Of a stretch of DNA of 64,000 nt, positions 1-7,478 are shown in pieces. The stretch spans positions 310,001 through 374,000 of the forward strand of contig NZ_JBHYFK010000002.1 in assembly GCF_051859565.1 (NCBI RefSeq). Reading direction: 5' to 3'. The stretch is from Glycocaulis sp051859565. GTDB taxonomy: Bacteria > Pseudomonadota > Alphaproteobacteria > Caulobacterales > Maricaulaceae. The notes under the pieces are model-generated. The model was given only the letters and a program-made list of their open reading frames with translations, did not search any database and was not told the origin of the DNA. Every line of letters begins with the position of its first letter. Position 1 is the first letter of the stretch. The translations under genes and the position numbers were made by a program.

Positions 1-351
1 GTAGTCGATGACAGCCGGGTCATCCGCAAGGTGGCCCGGAAAATCGTGGAAGATCTCGGCTTTGCCTGCGAAGAAGCCCAGGACGGCAAAATGGCGCTGG
101 ACCAGTGCCGCAAGTCCATGCCCGACGCGATCCTGCTTGACTGGAACATGCCGGTGATGAACGGGATCGATTTTCTGATCACGCTGCGCGCCGAACAGAA
201 CGGCAAGCGCCCGGTCGTCGTGTTCTGCACGACAGAGAATGACATGTCCCATATCACACAGGCCCTTCGGGCAGGTGCGGACGAGTATGTGATGAAGCCG
301 TTCGATGGCGACATTATCGGCTCGAAGTTCGCCGAAGCCGGGCTGGTGTGA
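1..351 (+). CDS. cheY: CheY-type single-domain response regulator (5' truncated)
   Basis: The reading frame is open from the first base, so the true start lies upstream of the window. The visible product is one receiver domain. It begins inside the acidic pocket (VVDDSR), carries the phospho-acceptor Asp in LLDWNMP and ends with the conserved Lys in VMKPFDG. No output domain follows, which is the CheY layout: a phosphorylated CheY carries the chemosensory signal to the flagellar switch. It stops 13 bases before cheB on the same strand, so cheY-cheB-cheR are probably co-transcribed. The family is certain. CheY rather than another single-domain receiver rests on context. Confidence 0.85.
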   Translation, partial: VVDDSRVIRKVARKIVEDLGFACEEAQDGKMALDQCRKSMPDAILLDWNMPVMNGIDFLITLRAEQNGKRPVVVFCTTENDMSHITQALRAGADEYVMKPFDGDIIGSKFAEAGLV

Positions 352-364
352 GCCGGCCATTGTG

Positions 365-1489
365 ATGAATACAGCCGCCAACCTTCCCCCCGGAGCCAGC
401 CCTGGCGCCCTGCCACGCGTGATGGTGGTGGACGATTCTGCTGTCGTGCGCGGGCTTGTCGCGCGCTGGATCGAGGCTGATCCGCGCCTGGCGCTGGCGG
501 CGACCTGCTCTGATGGCGAGCAGGGCGTCAAGCGCGCTGGCGAGCTGCAGCCTGATCTGGTCGTACTCGACATTGAAATGCCGCGCATGGACGGGCTGAC
601 CGCCCTGCCGCTGATCCTTAAAGCTGCGCCCAAGGCGCGGGTCATCATGGCCTCGACGCTGACCCAGAAGGGCGCGCAGGTGACGCTACAGGCGCTCTCC
701 CTTGGCGCTGCCGACTTTGCTCCGAAGCCCGATACCAGCCGGATGGGCGGGGCGGAAAGCTACCGCCTTGAACTGCTGGACAAGCTGGCCGGGCTGGCCC
801 CGCGCTATGCGCCGCAGCGCGCCGCGGGTCCGGCTATCGCAGCCGCTGCCACTGCCGGCGTAAAGCTTTCTGCCGGCACGGGTGCGGCGGCATCGGGGCG
901 GGAGCTGCCATCACGCATCGATCTTCTGGCCATCGGCTCGTCCACCGGCGGCCCGCAGGCCCTGCGCCAGGTGATACAGAATATTCCCTCATCCATCCGC
1001 ATGCCCGTGGTGATCGCCCAGCATATGCCCAAGGTCTTTACGGCGATCCTCGCCGAGCATCTCTCACGCGAGGGACTGCCCGCCCACGAGGCCCGCGACG
1101 GCGAAACACTGAAAGCTGGCCATGTCTATGTGGCGCCGGGCGATTATCATCTGACAATCGAGGGCGCGCCGGGTCAGTACCGGGCAAGGCTGGATCAGAA
1201 CCCGCCGATCAATTTCTGCCGTCCGTCCGTTGATCCGCTGTTTGAAAGCTGCGCGCGCGTCGCGGGCAAGAACCTGCTGGCGCTTGTCCTGACGGGCATG
1301 GGTTCTGACGGACGCAATGGCGCGCGCCATATCCGCAATGCCGGCGGCGGTGTGATCGTGCAGGACCAGGCCTCCAGCGTCGTCTGGGGCATGCCTGGCG
1401 CCGTGGCCGAAGCGGGCCTCGCAGACCTTGTGCTGCCACTCAACCAGATCGGACCGGAACTCGCCCGCCGCCTGACAGGAGCGCGATAA
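365..1489 (+). CDS. cheB: Chemotaxis protein-glutamate methylesterase CheB
   Basis: CheB removes methyl groups from (and deamidates) chemoreceptor glutamates during adaptation. An N-terminal receiver (about residues 18-130, VVDDSAVVRG, acceptor Asp about 69 in LVVLDIEMP) is joined by an Ala-rich linker to the C-terminal esterase. The esterase shows its catalytic triad: Ser in GSSTGGPQAL, His in IAQHMPK and Asp in LTGMGSDG. The frame is open further upstream (to 305), but that part overlaps cheY out of frame, so ATG 365 was chosen; GTG 362 is possible. The stop codon overlaps the start of cheR by one base (TAATG), which suggests translational coupling. At 374 residues the length is usual. Confidence 0.95.
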   Translation: MNTAANLPPGASPGALPRVMVVDDSAVVRGLVARWIEADPRLALAATCSDGEQGVKRAGELQPDLVVLDIEMPRMDGLTALPLILKAAPKARVIMASTLTQKGAQVTLQALSLGAADFAPKPDTSRMGGAESYRLELLDKLAGLAPRYAPQRAAGPAIAAAATAGVKLSAGTGAAASGRELPSRIDLLAIGSSTGGPQALRQVIQNIPSSIRMPVVIAQHMPKVFTAILAEHLSREGLPAHEARDGETLKAGHVYVAPGDYHLTIEGAPGQYRARLDQNPPINFCRPSVDPLFESCARVAGKNLLALVLTGMGSDGRNGARHIRNAGGGVIVQDQASSVVWGMPGAVAEAGLADLVLPLNQIGPELARRLTGAR

Positions 1490-2328
1490 TGCTGAGCGAA
1501 ACCAAATACAAATTCCTCGCCGCCGAGGTGAAGAAGCGCTCCGGCCTCGTGCTGGGTCCGGAGAAGGGCTATCTGATCGAGAGCCGTCTGGCGCCGCTGG
1601 CGCGTGCCGAAGGGCTCGCCGGGCCGGAGGCTGTCATTGATGCCATGATGCGCGGCGATCAGCGCCTGTGTGCCGCCGCGTCTGAAGCGCTGGCAACCCA
1701 CGAGACCTTCTTCTTCCGCGACAAGACCCCGTTTGACATGTTCAGCGATGTGATGGCGCCCGCCCTGCGCCAGGCGCGCGGGGGGCGGCCCTTCAAGATC
1801 TGGTGCGCGGCGGCCTCGACAGGCCAGGAGCCTTATTCGCTGGCCATGCTGATCCGCGAAATGAACGGGATCAGCGCGTCCATTCTCGCGACGGATATGT
1901 GCGCGCACGTGATGGAGAAGGCCAAGGCCGGGATTTACAGCCAGTTCGAGGTGCAGCGTGGCCTCGCCATCCAGCGCCTGGTGCAGCACTTCGACCAGAA
2001 CGGGGATAGCTGGCGGGTGAAGCCGGAACTGCGCGAGATGATCCGGTTTGAAACCGGCAATCTGCTTGAGGATTTCTCGCGCTATGGCACGCTCGACATC
2101 ATCTTCTGCCGCAATGTGCTGATCTATTTCGATGTGGAGTCCAAGGCAAAGATACTCGACCGGCTGGCCCTCCAACTGGCGCCGGATGGTTATCTGGTGC
2201 TCGGCGCTGCCGAAACGGTCGTCGGCCTGACAGACAGTTTCAAGCCCGTCGCCGGCCAGCGCGGCCTGTACATGCGTAACCAGCCTGGCGTGCAGGCCGC
2301 TCCGGCGGCTCCACGGGCAGTGGCGTAG
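1489..2328 (+). CDS. cheR: Chemotaxis protein methyltransferase CheR
   Basis: CheR transfers methyl groups from S-adenosylmethionine to receptor glutamates, opposing CheB. The 279-residue protein has the N-terminal all-alpha CheR domain (with ATHETFFFRD near residue 70) and the SAM-binding methyltransferase domain, seen as KIWCAAASTGQEPYSLAM and later FCRNVLIYFD. The usual GCSTGEE appears here as AASTGQE, a mild variant. ATG 1489 overlaps the cheB stop codon. The gene ends 6 bases before the convergent TPR gene, leaving almost no space for a terminator. Confidence 0.95.
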   Translation: MLSETKYKFLAAEVKKRSGLVLGPEKGYLIESRLAPLARAEGLAGPEAVIDAMMRGDQRLCAAASEALATHETFFFRDKTPFDMFSDVMAPALRQARGGRPFKIWCAAASTGQEPYSLAMLIREMNGISASILATDMCAHVMEKAKAGIYSQFEVQRGLAIQRLVQHFDQNGDSWRVKPELREMIRFETGNLLEDFSRYGTLDIIFCRNVLIYFDVESKAKILDRLALQLAPDGYLVLGAAETVVGLTDSFKPVAGQRGLYMRNQPGVQAAPAAPRAVA

Positions 2329-2334
2329 CGCCCT

Positions 2335-2901
2335 CTATCCGTTCACCGGCGTGCGGACAACCTGATAGCGCTCCAGCTCGCGCAAGGGCGGCTCCCAGCC
2401 TGGGGAGAGTTCCAGTGCGCTCTGGAAGTCGGCATAGGCTTCCGTGTAGCGTTCGCGCGCGTCGTAGCTGAGCGCCCGGTGATAATGGGCCTTGTGGGCC
2501 TCACGCACATTCAGCGCCAGCGAGCGGGTGATATCGGCTTCGGCCAGGGCATATTCCTGCAGGCTGAACCGGGCGATCCCGCGATTGAGCCAGGCTTCGG
2601 CCAGCTGTGGCTGTATGCCCAGTGCGCGGTCATAGGCGGCCAGTGCCTCATCCGTGCGGCCCGCGCGCATCAGCAAGATGCCCATATTCACTTCCGTGGC
2701 CGCACGGTCGCGCCGCGATACCATTCCGCCGGCGAGCGCGTTCTCGCACTGCGTGACACCACTGGCGGCATGCCGGGCCCCGTCCCGCGCGGCCTCATAG
2801 CAGGCGCGTGCTTCGCTGGTGCCCAGTATAATGGTCATCTGGGCGGATGCGCTGGCGGGGGCGATGATGCTGAGCACGGCAAGACTGATCAGAAAACGCA
2901 T
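2335..2901 (-). CDS. Secreted tetratricopeptide-repeat protein
   Basis: A 188-residue protein starting MRFLISLAVLSIIAPASASA, a typical cleavable signal peptide, so it is probably periplasmic. From about residue 70 it carries three TPR-like helical hairpins; the motifs NMGILLMRAGRTDEALAAYD and AWLNRGIARFSLQEYALAEA mark two of them. Such repeats form protein-binding scaffolds; no catalytic domain is visible. The frame continues 35 codons upstream but that part is not signal-like, so the ATG at 2901 was preferred. It converges on cheR. The partner and role cannot be read from the sequence. Confidence 0.75.
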   Translation of the reverse strand: MRFLISLAVLSIIAPASASAQMTIILGTSEARACYEAARDGARHAASGVTQCENALAGGMVSRRDRAATEVNMGILLMRAGRTDEALAAYDRALGIQPQLAEAWLNRGIARFSLQEYALAEADITRSLALNVREAHKAHYHRALSYDARERYTEAYADFQSALELSPGWEPPLRELERYQVVRTPVNG

Positions 2902-3071
2902 GTCTCTACCTCCCGTTACAAGGGGCGAGCGCTTTTGTCTGTCAGCCGTCCGGGGGCAGGTGAGGGGATGGAAAGCCCCCGTCCGGGGCTGCCCTGTAAC
3001 CCACACAATGTAGCACGGGCGCCGGGTCTGGTTAATCAGAATCGGAAGAGGCGCGGGTAATTGGCTTGCCC

Positions 3072-3104
3072 CAAAGAAAAACCCCGGCGCGGAGGCCGGG
3101 GTTC
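3072..3104 (-). terminator. Rho-independent terminator of ctrA
   Basis: A stem of 8 pairs (ACCCCGGC at 3081-3088 with GCCGGGGT at 3095-3102, 6-base loop) is followed, read on the minus strand, by TTTTCTTT. It lies 28 bases beyond the ctrA stop codon. Confidence 0.85.
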
Positions 3105-3131
3105 TTGCATGTTCTGGTGATCGTGTGGCTG

Positions 3132-3827
3132 TTACGCCGCGCCTTTTTCCTCGACCGGGTCGCGCAGCACATAGCCGCGGCCCCAGACGGTCTCGATCGG
3201 GGCTTTGGAGCCGGTCGCCGCTTCCAGCTTCTTGCGAAGCTTGCAGATGAAGACGTCGATGATTTTCAGTTCCGGCTCGTCCATGCCGCCATAAAGGTGG
3301 TTGAGGAACATTTCCTTGGTGAGCGTCGTGCCCTTGCGCAGGGAGAGCAGCTCCAGCATCTGGTATTCCTTGCCGGTCAGGTGAACCCGCTGGGAGTTCA
3401 CTTCCACCGTCTTGGCGTCCAGATTCACCGCGATATCGCCGGTGCGGATGATTGACTGGCTGTGGCCTTTCGAGCGGCGCACAATGGCGTGTATGCGCGC
3501 AATCAGCTCTTCCTTGTGGAAGGGCTTGGTCATGTAGTCGTCGGCGCCCGAACCAAGCCCGCGCACCTTGTTATCAATGTCGGCATTGCCCGACAGGATG
3601 AGGATGGGCGTATCAACCTTGGCAAGGCGCAATGTCTTGAGAACGTCAAAACCCGGCATGTCCGGCAGGTTCAGGTCCAGAAGGATGATGTCGTAGTCGT
3701 AGAGCTTGCCGAGATCGACACCCTCCTCGCCCAGATCGGCTGTGTACATGTTGAAGCCGTCGGACTTCAGCATCAGTTCGATGCCCTGCGCTGTCGCGCG
3801 ATCATCCTCGATGAGCAGTACCCGCAT
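3132..3827 (-). CDS. ctrA: Cell-cycle master response regulator CtrA
   Basis: CtrA is the OmpR-type regulator that in Caulobacter and relatives blocks the replication origin and activates flagellar, division and methylation genes. The 231 residues match the Caulobacter length exactly. The receiver (1-120) has E7-D8-D9, phospho-acceptor D51 in LLDLNLPD and the KPF motif; the winged-helix DNA-binding domain follows (about 125-225, LTGKEYQMLELL and VWGRGYVLRD). The C-terminus ends in Ala-Ala, the known ClpXP degradation signal of CtrA. Start ATG 3827 follows GGAGAGGG; the longer frame to 3914 has no such support. The upstream region carries CcrM and CtrA-like sites. Confidence 0.97.
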   Translation of the reverse strand: MRVLLIEDDRATAQGIELMLKSDGFNMYTADLGEEGVDLGKLYDYDIILLDLNLPDMPGFDVLKTLRLAKVDTPILILSGNADIDNKVRGLGSGADDYMTKPFHKEELIARIHAIVRRSKGHSQSIIRTGDIAVNLDAKTVEVNSQRVHLTGKEYQMLELLSLRKGTTLTKEMFLNHLYGGMDEPELKIIDVFICKLRKKLEAATGSKAPIETVWGRGYVLRDPVEEKGAA

Positions 3828-4168
3828 CGGTCCCTCTCCGCAGCCGCTCGCGCGAATCACCTGATCCGGCGCGTCGTCCCCATGGTTAACGTGGTTCGCA
3901 CAATGGCGCGACAATTCCTTCGAGAAAGTTAACAGCGATTTGACTCAAAGGGCGGAATCGAGTCCGTCCAGCACTGTTCCTGGTTAACGTATTGATAAAG
4001 CACGCTGCGCTGCATGGCCCCGCGGCAGAGTTTTTGCTGCAACGCCCTGTGGAGAAAGTATGAGCAAGGCGTTGCGGGGTCGTTTACGCCGTTGAAACCG
4101 CACTTGCGTTAAAAGCTTGCAAGACCGGCCGCAGAAGCAGCCGGAACCACAGCTAAGCGAGAACCGCC
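3828..4168. promoter_or_regulatory. ctrA/fliI divergent control region with CcrM and CtrA-like sites
   Basis: This 341-base gap holds no gene. It contains four GANTC sequences (3854-3858, 3942-3946, 3955-3959 and 3960-3964), the target of the cell-cycle methyltransferase CcrM. TTAA-N7-TTGA at 3929-3943 resembles the CtrA box (TTAA-N7-TTAA) and overlaps the second GANTC; a weaker TTAA-N7-ATAA lies at 3984-3998. In Caulobacter a ctrA promoter is controlled by CcrM methylation and by CtrA itself. The sites are read directly; their function here is inferred. Confidence 0.65.
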
Positions 4169-5488
4169 GTGCAAGGCCTGATTGACCGTATCGAGGAGAT
4201 CGAGACGCGCACCTTCAAGGGGCGCGTGAAGGCGATCAACGGCCTGCTTATCGAGGCGGAAGGTCCGCGTGCCGGGCTGACGCTGGGTGCCAGCGCCTAT
4301 GTGGGGGCAGGCGACAACCCGCAGCGCTGCGAGGTGGTCGGCTTCCGGGGCGATACCGCCCTGATGATGGCCCATGGCGATCTGTCCGGCATCCGCGCCG
4401 GTGCGCCCGCCCGTATCGATCCTGACGGCATGGTGATCCGTCCGCATGGCGCCTGGCTTGGCCGGGTCATCAATGCGTTTGGCGAGCCGCGCGACGGGAA
4501 GGGTCCGCTGGCGGAAGGCAATCGTGCCTATCCGGTCAAGGGTGCGCCGCTGTGCGCTCACCAGCGTGACGCGCTGGGCCCGCGCCTGGATCTGGGCGTG
4601 CGTGCGCTCAATACCTTCACCCCGATGCGTACCGGCCAGCGCCTTGGCGTGTTCGCCGGTTCGGGCGTCGGCAAGTCCGTCCTGATGAGCATGATCACGC
4701 GCGGCACCAGCGCGGACGTGATCGTGATCGGCCTGATTGGCGAGCGGGGACGCGAAGCGCGCGAGTTTGTCGACGAGGTGCTGGGCGAGGCGGGCCGTGC
4801 CCGCGCCGTTGTCATCACCGAGACATCCGATGCGCCCGCCCTGTCGCGCCGACAGGCTGCCTATATGACGCTGACCATCGCGGAGTATTTCCGCGATTGC
4901 GGCCTCAACGTGCTGTGCCTGATGGATTCAGTAACGCGCTTTGCCCTTGCCCAGCGCGAGATCGGGCTGGCTGCGGGCGAGCCGCCCACAACGCGCGGCT
5001 ATACGCCATCCGTCTTTGCCGAGCTGCCGCGCCTTCTGGAGCGGGCAGGTCCAGGCGAGAACGGCTGCGGGTCGATCACCGCGCTGTTTACCGTTCTCGT
5101 GGATGGCGACGATCATAACGAACCGATTGCCGATGCGGTGCGCGGCATTCTGGACGGCCACGTGGTGATGACGCGCGCGATTGCCGAGCGCGGCCGCTTC
5201 CCGGCCATCGATGTGCTCAAATCCATCTCGCGTACCGCGCCGGAGGTCTACGGACCCGGCGAGGCAGAGCTGGTTGTCGAGGCACGGCGCGTGCTTAGCG
5301 CCTATGCCGACATGGAAGAACTGATAAGGCTCGGGGCCTATGCCGCCGGGTCCAATACAGAGGTCGACCGCGCGATTGCGCTGAACGGCCCGCTCGAAGC
5401 GTTCCTCGGGCAGGGAAAAGACGACACCTCCTCGATTGAAGAGAGTTTCGCGGCCCTGTCGGAGATTGTGGTGGATGGAAAGGAATAA
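4169..5488 (+). CDS. fliI: Flagellar export ATPase FliI
   Basis: FliI is the F1-beta-like ATPase that energises unloading of flagellar substrates at the type III export gate. The 439-residue length is standard. The Walker A loop is GSGVGKS with Lys at residue 169, followed by GLIGERGREAREF and the Walker B-like strand VLCLMDSVTRFA, all signature elements of flagellar/type III secretion ATPases. The start is GTG 4169. It is divergent from ctrA and followed after 3 bases by fliJ. The shared upstream region suggests CtrA-dependent transcription. Confidence 0.96.
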   Translation: MQGLIDRIEEIETRTFKGRVKAINGLLIEAEGPRAGLTLGASAYVGAGDNPQRCEVVGFRGDTALMMAHGDLSGIRAGAPARIDPDGMVIRPHGAWLGRVINAFGEPRDGKGPLAEGNRAYPVKGAPLCAHQRDALGPRLDLGVRALNTFTPMRTGQRLGVFAGSGVGKSVLMSMITRGTSADVIVIGLIGERGREAREFVDEVLGEAGRARAVVITETSDAPALSRRQAAYMTLTIAEYFRDCGLNVLCLMDSVTRFALAQREIGLAAGEPPTTRGYTPSVFAELPRLLERAGPGENGCGSITALFTVLVDGDDHNEPIADAVRGILDGHVVMTRAIAERGRFPAIDVLKSISRTAPEVYGPGEAELVVEARRVLSAYADMEELIRLGAYAAGSNTEVDRAIALNGPLEAFLGQGKDDTSSIEESFAALSEIVVDGKE

Positions 5489-5491
5489 CCC

Positions 5492-5911
5492 ATGAGCACA
5501 CGCTCTCATGCTCCGCTGATCCGGCTGGCCCGGTTCAAGGTGGAAGAACTGCAAAAGCAGATGGCCGACATCGACCGCGCCCGCGCGGCGATTGCCGACC
5601 AGATCGAACGGCTGGAGCTAAGCGTTCCGGGCGAACAGGCCGCCGCCTCAGAGAGCAAGGAAGGCTATCTCGCCTACGGCTCCTATGCGCGCTCTGTCAT
5701 TCAGCGCAAAGACAATCTGCGTGCCTCCGAACGCGAGGTCGAGGCGCAGGCGGGGGAATTGCGCGAGCGGCTGGAGACGGCTTTTGCGGAGCTGAAAAAG
5801 TACGAGCTTCTCGAAGAGCGCCGCGTGGCGCGTATCGAGGATGCCGTGCGCGCTGCCGAACAGGCCGAGATGGACGAGATCGCCGGTCGCATGCGCCGGG
5901 CTGCGCACTAG
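5492..5911 (+). CDS. fliJ: Flagellar export chaperone/stalk protein FliJ
   Basis: A 139-residue, highly charged and almost entirely helical protein with heptad-like runs (about 10-60 and 75-130), as expected for the FliJ coiled coil that inserts into the FliI hexamer. Sequence conservation in FliJ is low, so the call leans on position directly after fliI (3-base gap), length and coiled-coil character. Its last codon and TAG stop lie inside a 61-base element that recurs inverted at the end of sciP (see repeats). Confidence 0.85.
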   Translation: MSTRSHAPLIRLARFKVEELQKQMADIDRARAAIADQIERLELSVPGEQAAASESKEGYLAYGSYARSVIQRKDNLRASEREVEAQAGELRERLETAFAELKKYELLEERRVARIEDAVRAAEQAEMDEIAGRMRRAAH

Positions 5912-5999
5912 CTTTAGTGATGCTCCGGGGCATCCGCCCCGTCGCTCCTCGCATTAGCTCGGGCGCGCGTTCGCGCTTGCGGGCCGCCGATGCGGCCCG
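5905..5999. repeat. Hairpin repeat, family 2, copy a (with 61-bp inverted partner)
   Basis: The element reads: GGGGC-ATCC-GCCCC hairpin, a TCC spacer, a second imperfect hairpin ending GGGCG, the core GCGCGTTCGCGCTTGCG and a third hairpin (GGCCGC-CGAT-GCGGCC). Positions 5905-5965 match 21560-21620 in inverted orientation at 59 of 61 positions. Its first bases include the last His codon and TAG of fliJ. Confidence 0.8.
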
Positions 6000-6317
6000 A
6001 ATGGCCATTGACCTGTCCACCGGGGTCCCCCGCCCCGACGGGGGACCCATGGACAAGCTCGGTGGCTGGAAAGATGGACCCCGGCTCGGTGGCCGGGGAC
6101 CCGGTTGAGAGGCATTCGCCAGAAACATCTTAGGTCGCCCGCCGCGCCTGTCCCCGTGAAAACGGGGAACGGGGGACCCATTTCATCGTCCGCCATCTCT
6201 CCAGCGTCATTCCGGCGAAAGCCGGAACCCAGGCTTTTTTGAAAGACTACTGGGTTCCAGATAGCGGCTGACGCCGCTTCTGGAGTGACGATAGTGAGGG
6301 ATCATCCCCCGCAGTGC
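6000..6317. repeat. Intergenic stretch with GGGTCCCC-type hairpins, no gene seen
   Basis: Between fliJ and the ompW terminator no coding frame is convincing. The stretch contains a strong hairpin GGGTCCCCCG (6023-6032) with CGGGGGACCC (6039-6048). The same hairpin type recurs at 21320-21348 and 21404-21429 (family 3), and half-elements occur near 6170 and 7373. Another inverted unit around 6210-6285 repeats the words CCGG and GGAACCCAG. Confidence 0.55.
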
Positions 6318-6354
6318 CAAAGAAAAGCCCTCTCCGCGAGGTGCGAAGAGGGCC
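6318..6354 (-). terminator. Rho-independent terminator of the ompW-like gene
   Basis: On the minus strand a stem GCCCTCT(TCGC)...(GCGG)AGAGGGC, arms at 6327-6333 and 6347-6353 with further pairing inside, is followed by TTTTCTTTGG. It lies 55 bases beyond the stop codon. Confidence 0.8.
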
Positions 6355-6408
6355 AGGCTTGGGGGAGTATCACAGAGCCCATGCAGCGTCCGTGATGGTG
6401 TTCGGGCG

Positions 6409-7050
6409 CTAGTAGCGCCAGCCGAAACCGATACCGACAATCCAGGGATCAATATCAACATCGGCGTTCACGATGCCGAGCCCGCCGGCATCAATGGTGA
6501 CGTCGGTGTTGATCCAGACCTTCTTCACATCAAAGTTCAGGAACCAGCGCTCGCTGAGCGCATAATCCACGCCCGCCTGAAGCGCGAAACCGATGCTGTT
6601 GTCATAGCTGATCGAGGTGAGCGGTGAGCCGGAGGGCAGGTCCGCATTGAAGAAGTGGGTGAAGTTCACACCGGCCCCCACATAGGGGCGCAGCTGGCCT
6701 TCCGGGTTGAAGTGGTATTGCAGGGTCAAGGTCGGCGGCAGCAGCCACACATCGCCCAAGTCGACATCCCCGAGACTGGTGTTTACCGCGCTCACATCAT
6801 GGGGGGTGGCGCCTAGAATGAGTTCCACCGCGATCCGGTCTGTGAAGAAGTAGGTGATGTCGAGTTCGGGCACGACCGATGTGCCGATATCGACCGAGCC
6901 GCCAATGGGAGAGATGGTTGCGCCCTCGTCCGGAGCGACGTGCAGCGCACGCAGCCGGAACATCCAGTCGCCCTGTCCGGCCATCGCGGCAGGAGCAATC
7001 GAACCGGCCAGAACGGCGGCACCGGCACAGGCCATCAACAGCGTCTTCAT
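6409..7050 (-). CDS. OmpW/AlkL-family outer-membrane beta-barrel protein
   Basis: The 213-residue protein has a clear signal peptide (MKTLLMACAGAAVLAGSIAP, cleavage after AMA), alternating polar/hydrophobic beta strands and a C-terminus in aromatic GWRY, the outer-membrane insertion signal. RPYVGAGVNFTHF and LNFDVKKVWINTDV are hallmarks of the OmpW family, eight-stranded barrels that pass small hydrophobic molecules. It stands alone, with its own downstream terminator and a second terminator-like hairpin upstream. Substrate unknown. Confidence 0.88.
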   Translation of the reverse strand: MKTLLMACAGAAVLAGSIAPAAMAGQGDWMFRLRALHVAPDEGATISPIGGSVDIGTSVVPELDITYFFTDRIAVELILGATPHDVSAVNTSLGDVDLGDVWLLPPTLTLQYHFNPEGQLRPYVGAGVNFTHFFNADLPSGSPLTSISYDNSIGFALQAGVDYALSERWFLNFDVKKVWINTDVTIDAGGLGIVNADVDIDPWIVGIGFGWRY

Positions 7051-7166
7051 GGGGAAAAACCTTTCCTGTAAAAAAAGTAGGGTTATTTCGCAGGAGAGAT
7101 GTGCCGCAGGCGATGAGGCAAGCCGCCGCGCGGCGTGCTGCCGCAGGCAAGAGGTCTTTCTTCAGG

Positions 7167-7204
7167 CAAAAAAACCCCCGCACCCTCTGGACAGGTGCGG
7201 GGGT
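7167..7204 (-). terminator. Terminator-like hairpin upstream of the ompW-like gene
   Basis: An 11-pair perfect stem (7174-7184 with 7194-7204) is followed on the minus strand by seven T. It could end the TonB-receptor transcript (stop at 7479) or act as a leader attenuator for the ompW-like gene, whose start is 117 bases further on. The rest of 7051-7478 holds no gene, only repeat copy b and GGGGGACCC half-elements. Confidence 0.7.
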
Positions 7205-7244
7205 CTCATGCGGCCAGTCCCTCAACCGGCCGGCGTTAGTTTTC

Positions 7245-7328
7245 GCAACGCATCCGCGTTGCGATGTTCCGCGAAAAGTCGCGGGCGCGCGTTCGCGCTC
7301 TTCGGACGGCGCTTCGCCGTCCGCAAGG
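7245..7328. repeat. Hairpin repeat, family 2, copy b
   Basis: Series of hairpins: GCAACGC-ATCC-GCGTTGC (7245-7262), then GATGTTCC, CGCGA-AAAG-TCGCG, GGGCGCGCGTTCGCGCT and GGACGGCG-CTT-CGCCGTCC. The loops and spacers agree with the other copies while the stem sequences differ in compensating pairs. Confidence 0.8.
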
Positions 7329-7478
7329 CCAATTGCTGTTCATTGCCCTCTCCGCTTGTCATCCTCCGGCCGCGTAGCGGTCCGGGGGACCCATGCCTCT
7401 AGAGTTTCCGGCTGATCGTTCGTTGCAGGCATGGGTGGCCCGGATAAACCGGGCCATGACAGCGCGTGTTGCGCCCTC

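Noticed and set aside
1195..2175. Long minus-strand frame across cheB and cheR
   Set aside because: It has no family features and mirrors codon positions of the two chemotaxis genes; such shadows are common at this GC content.
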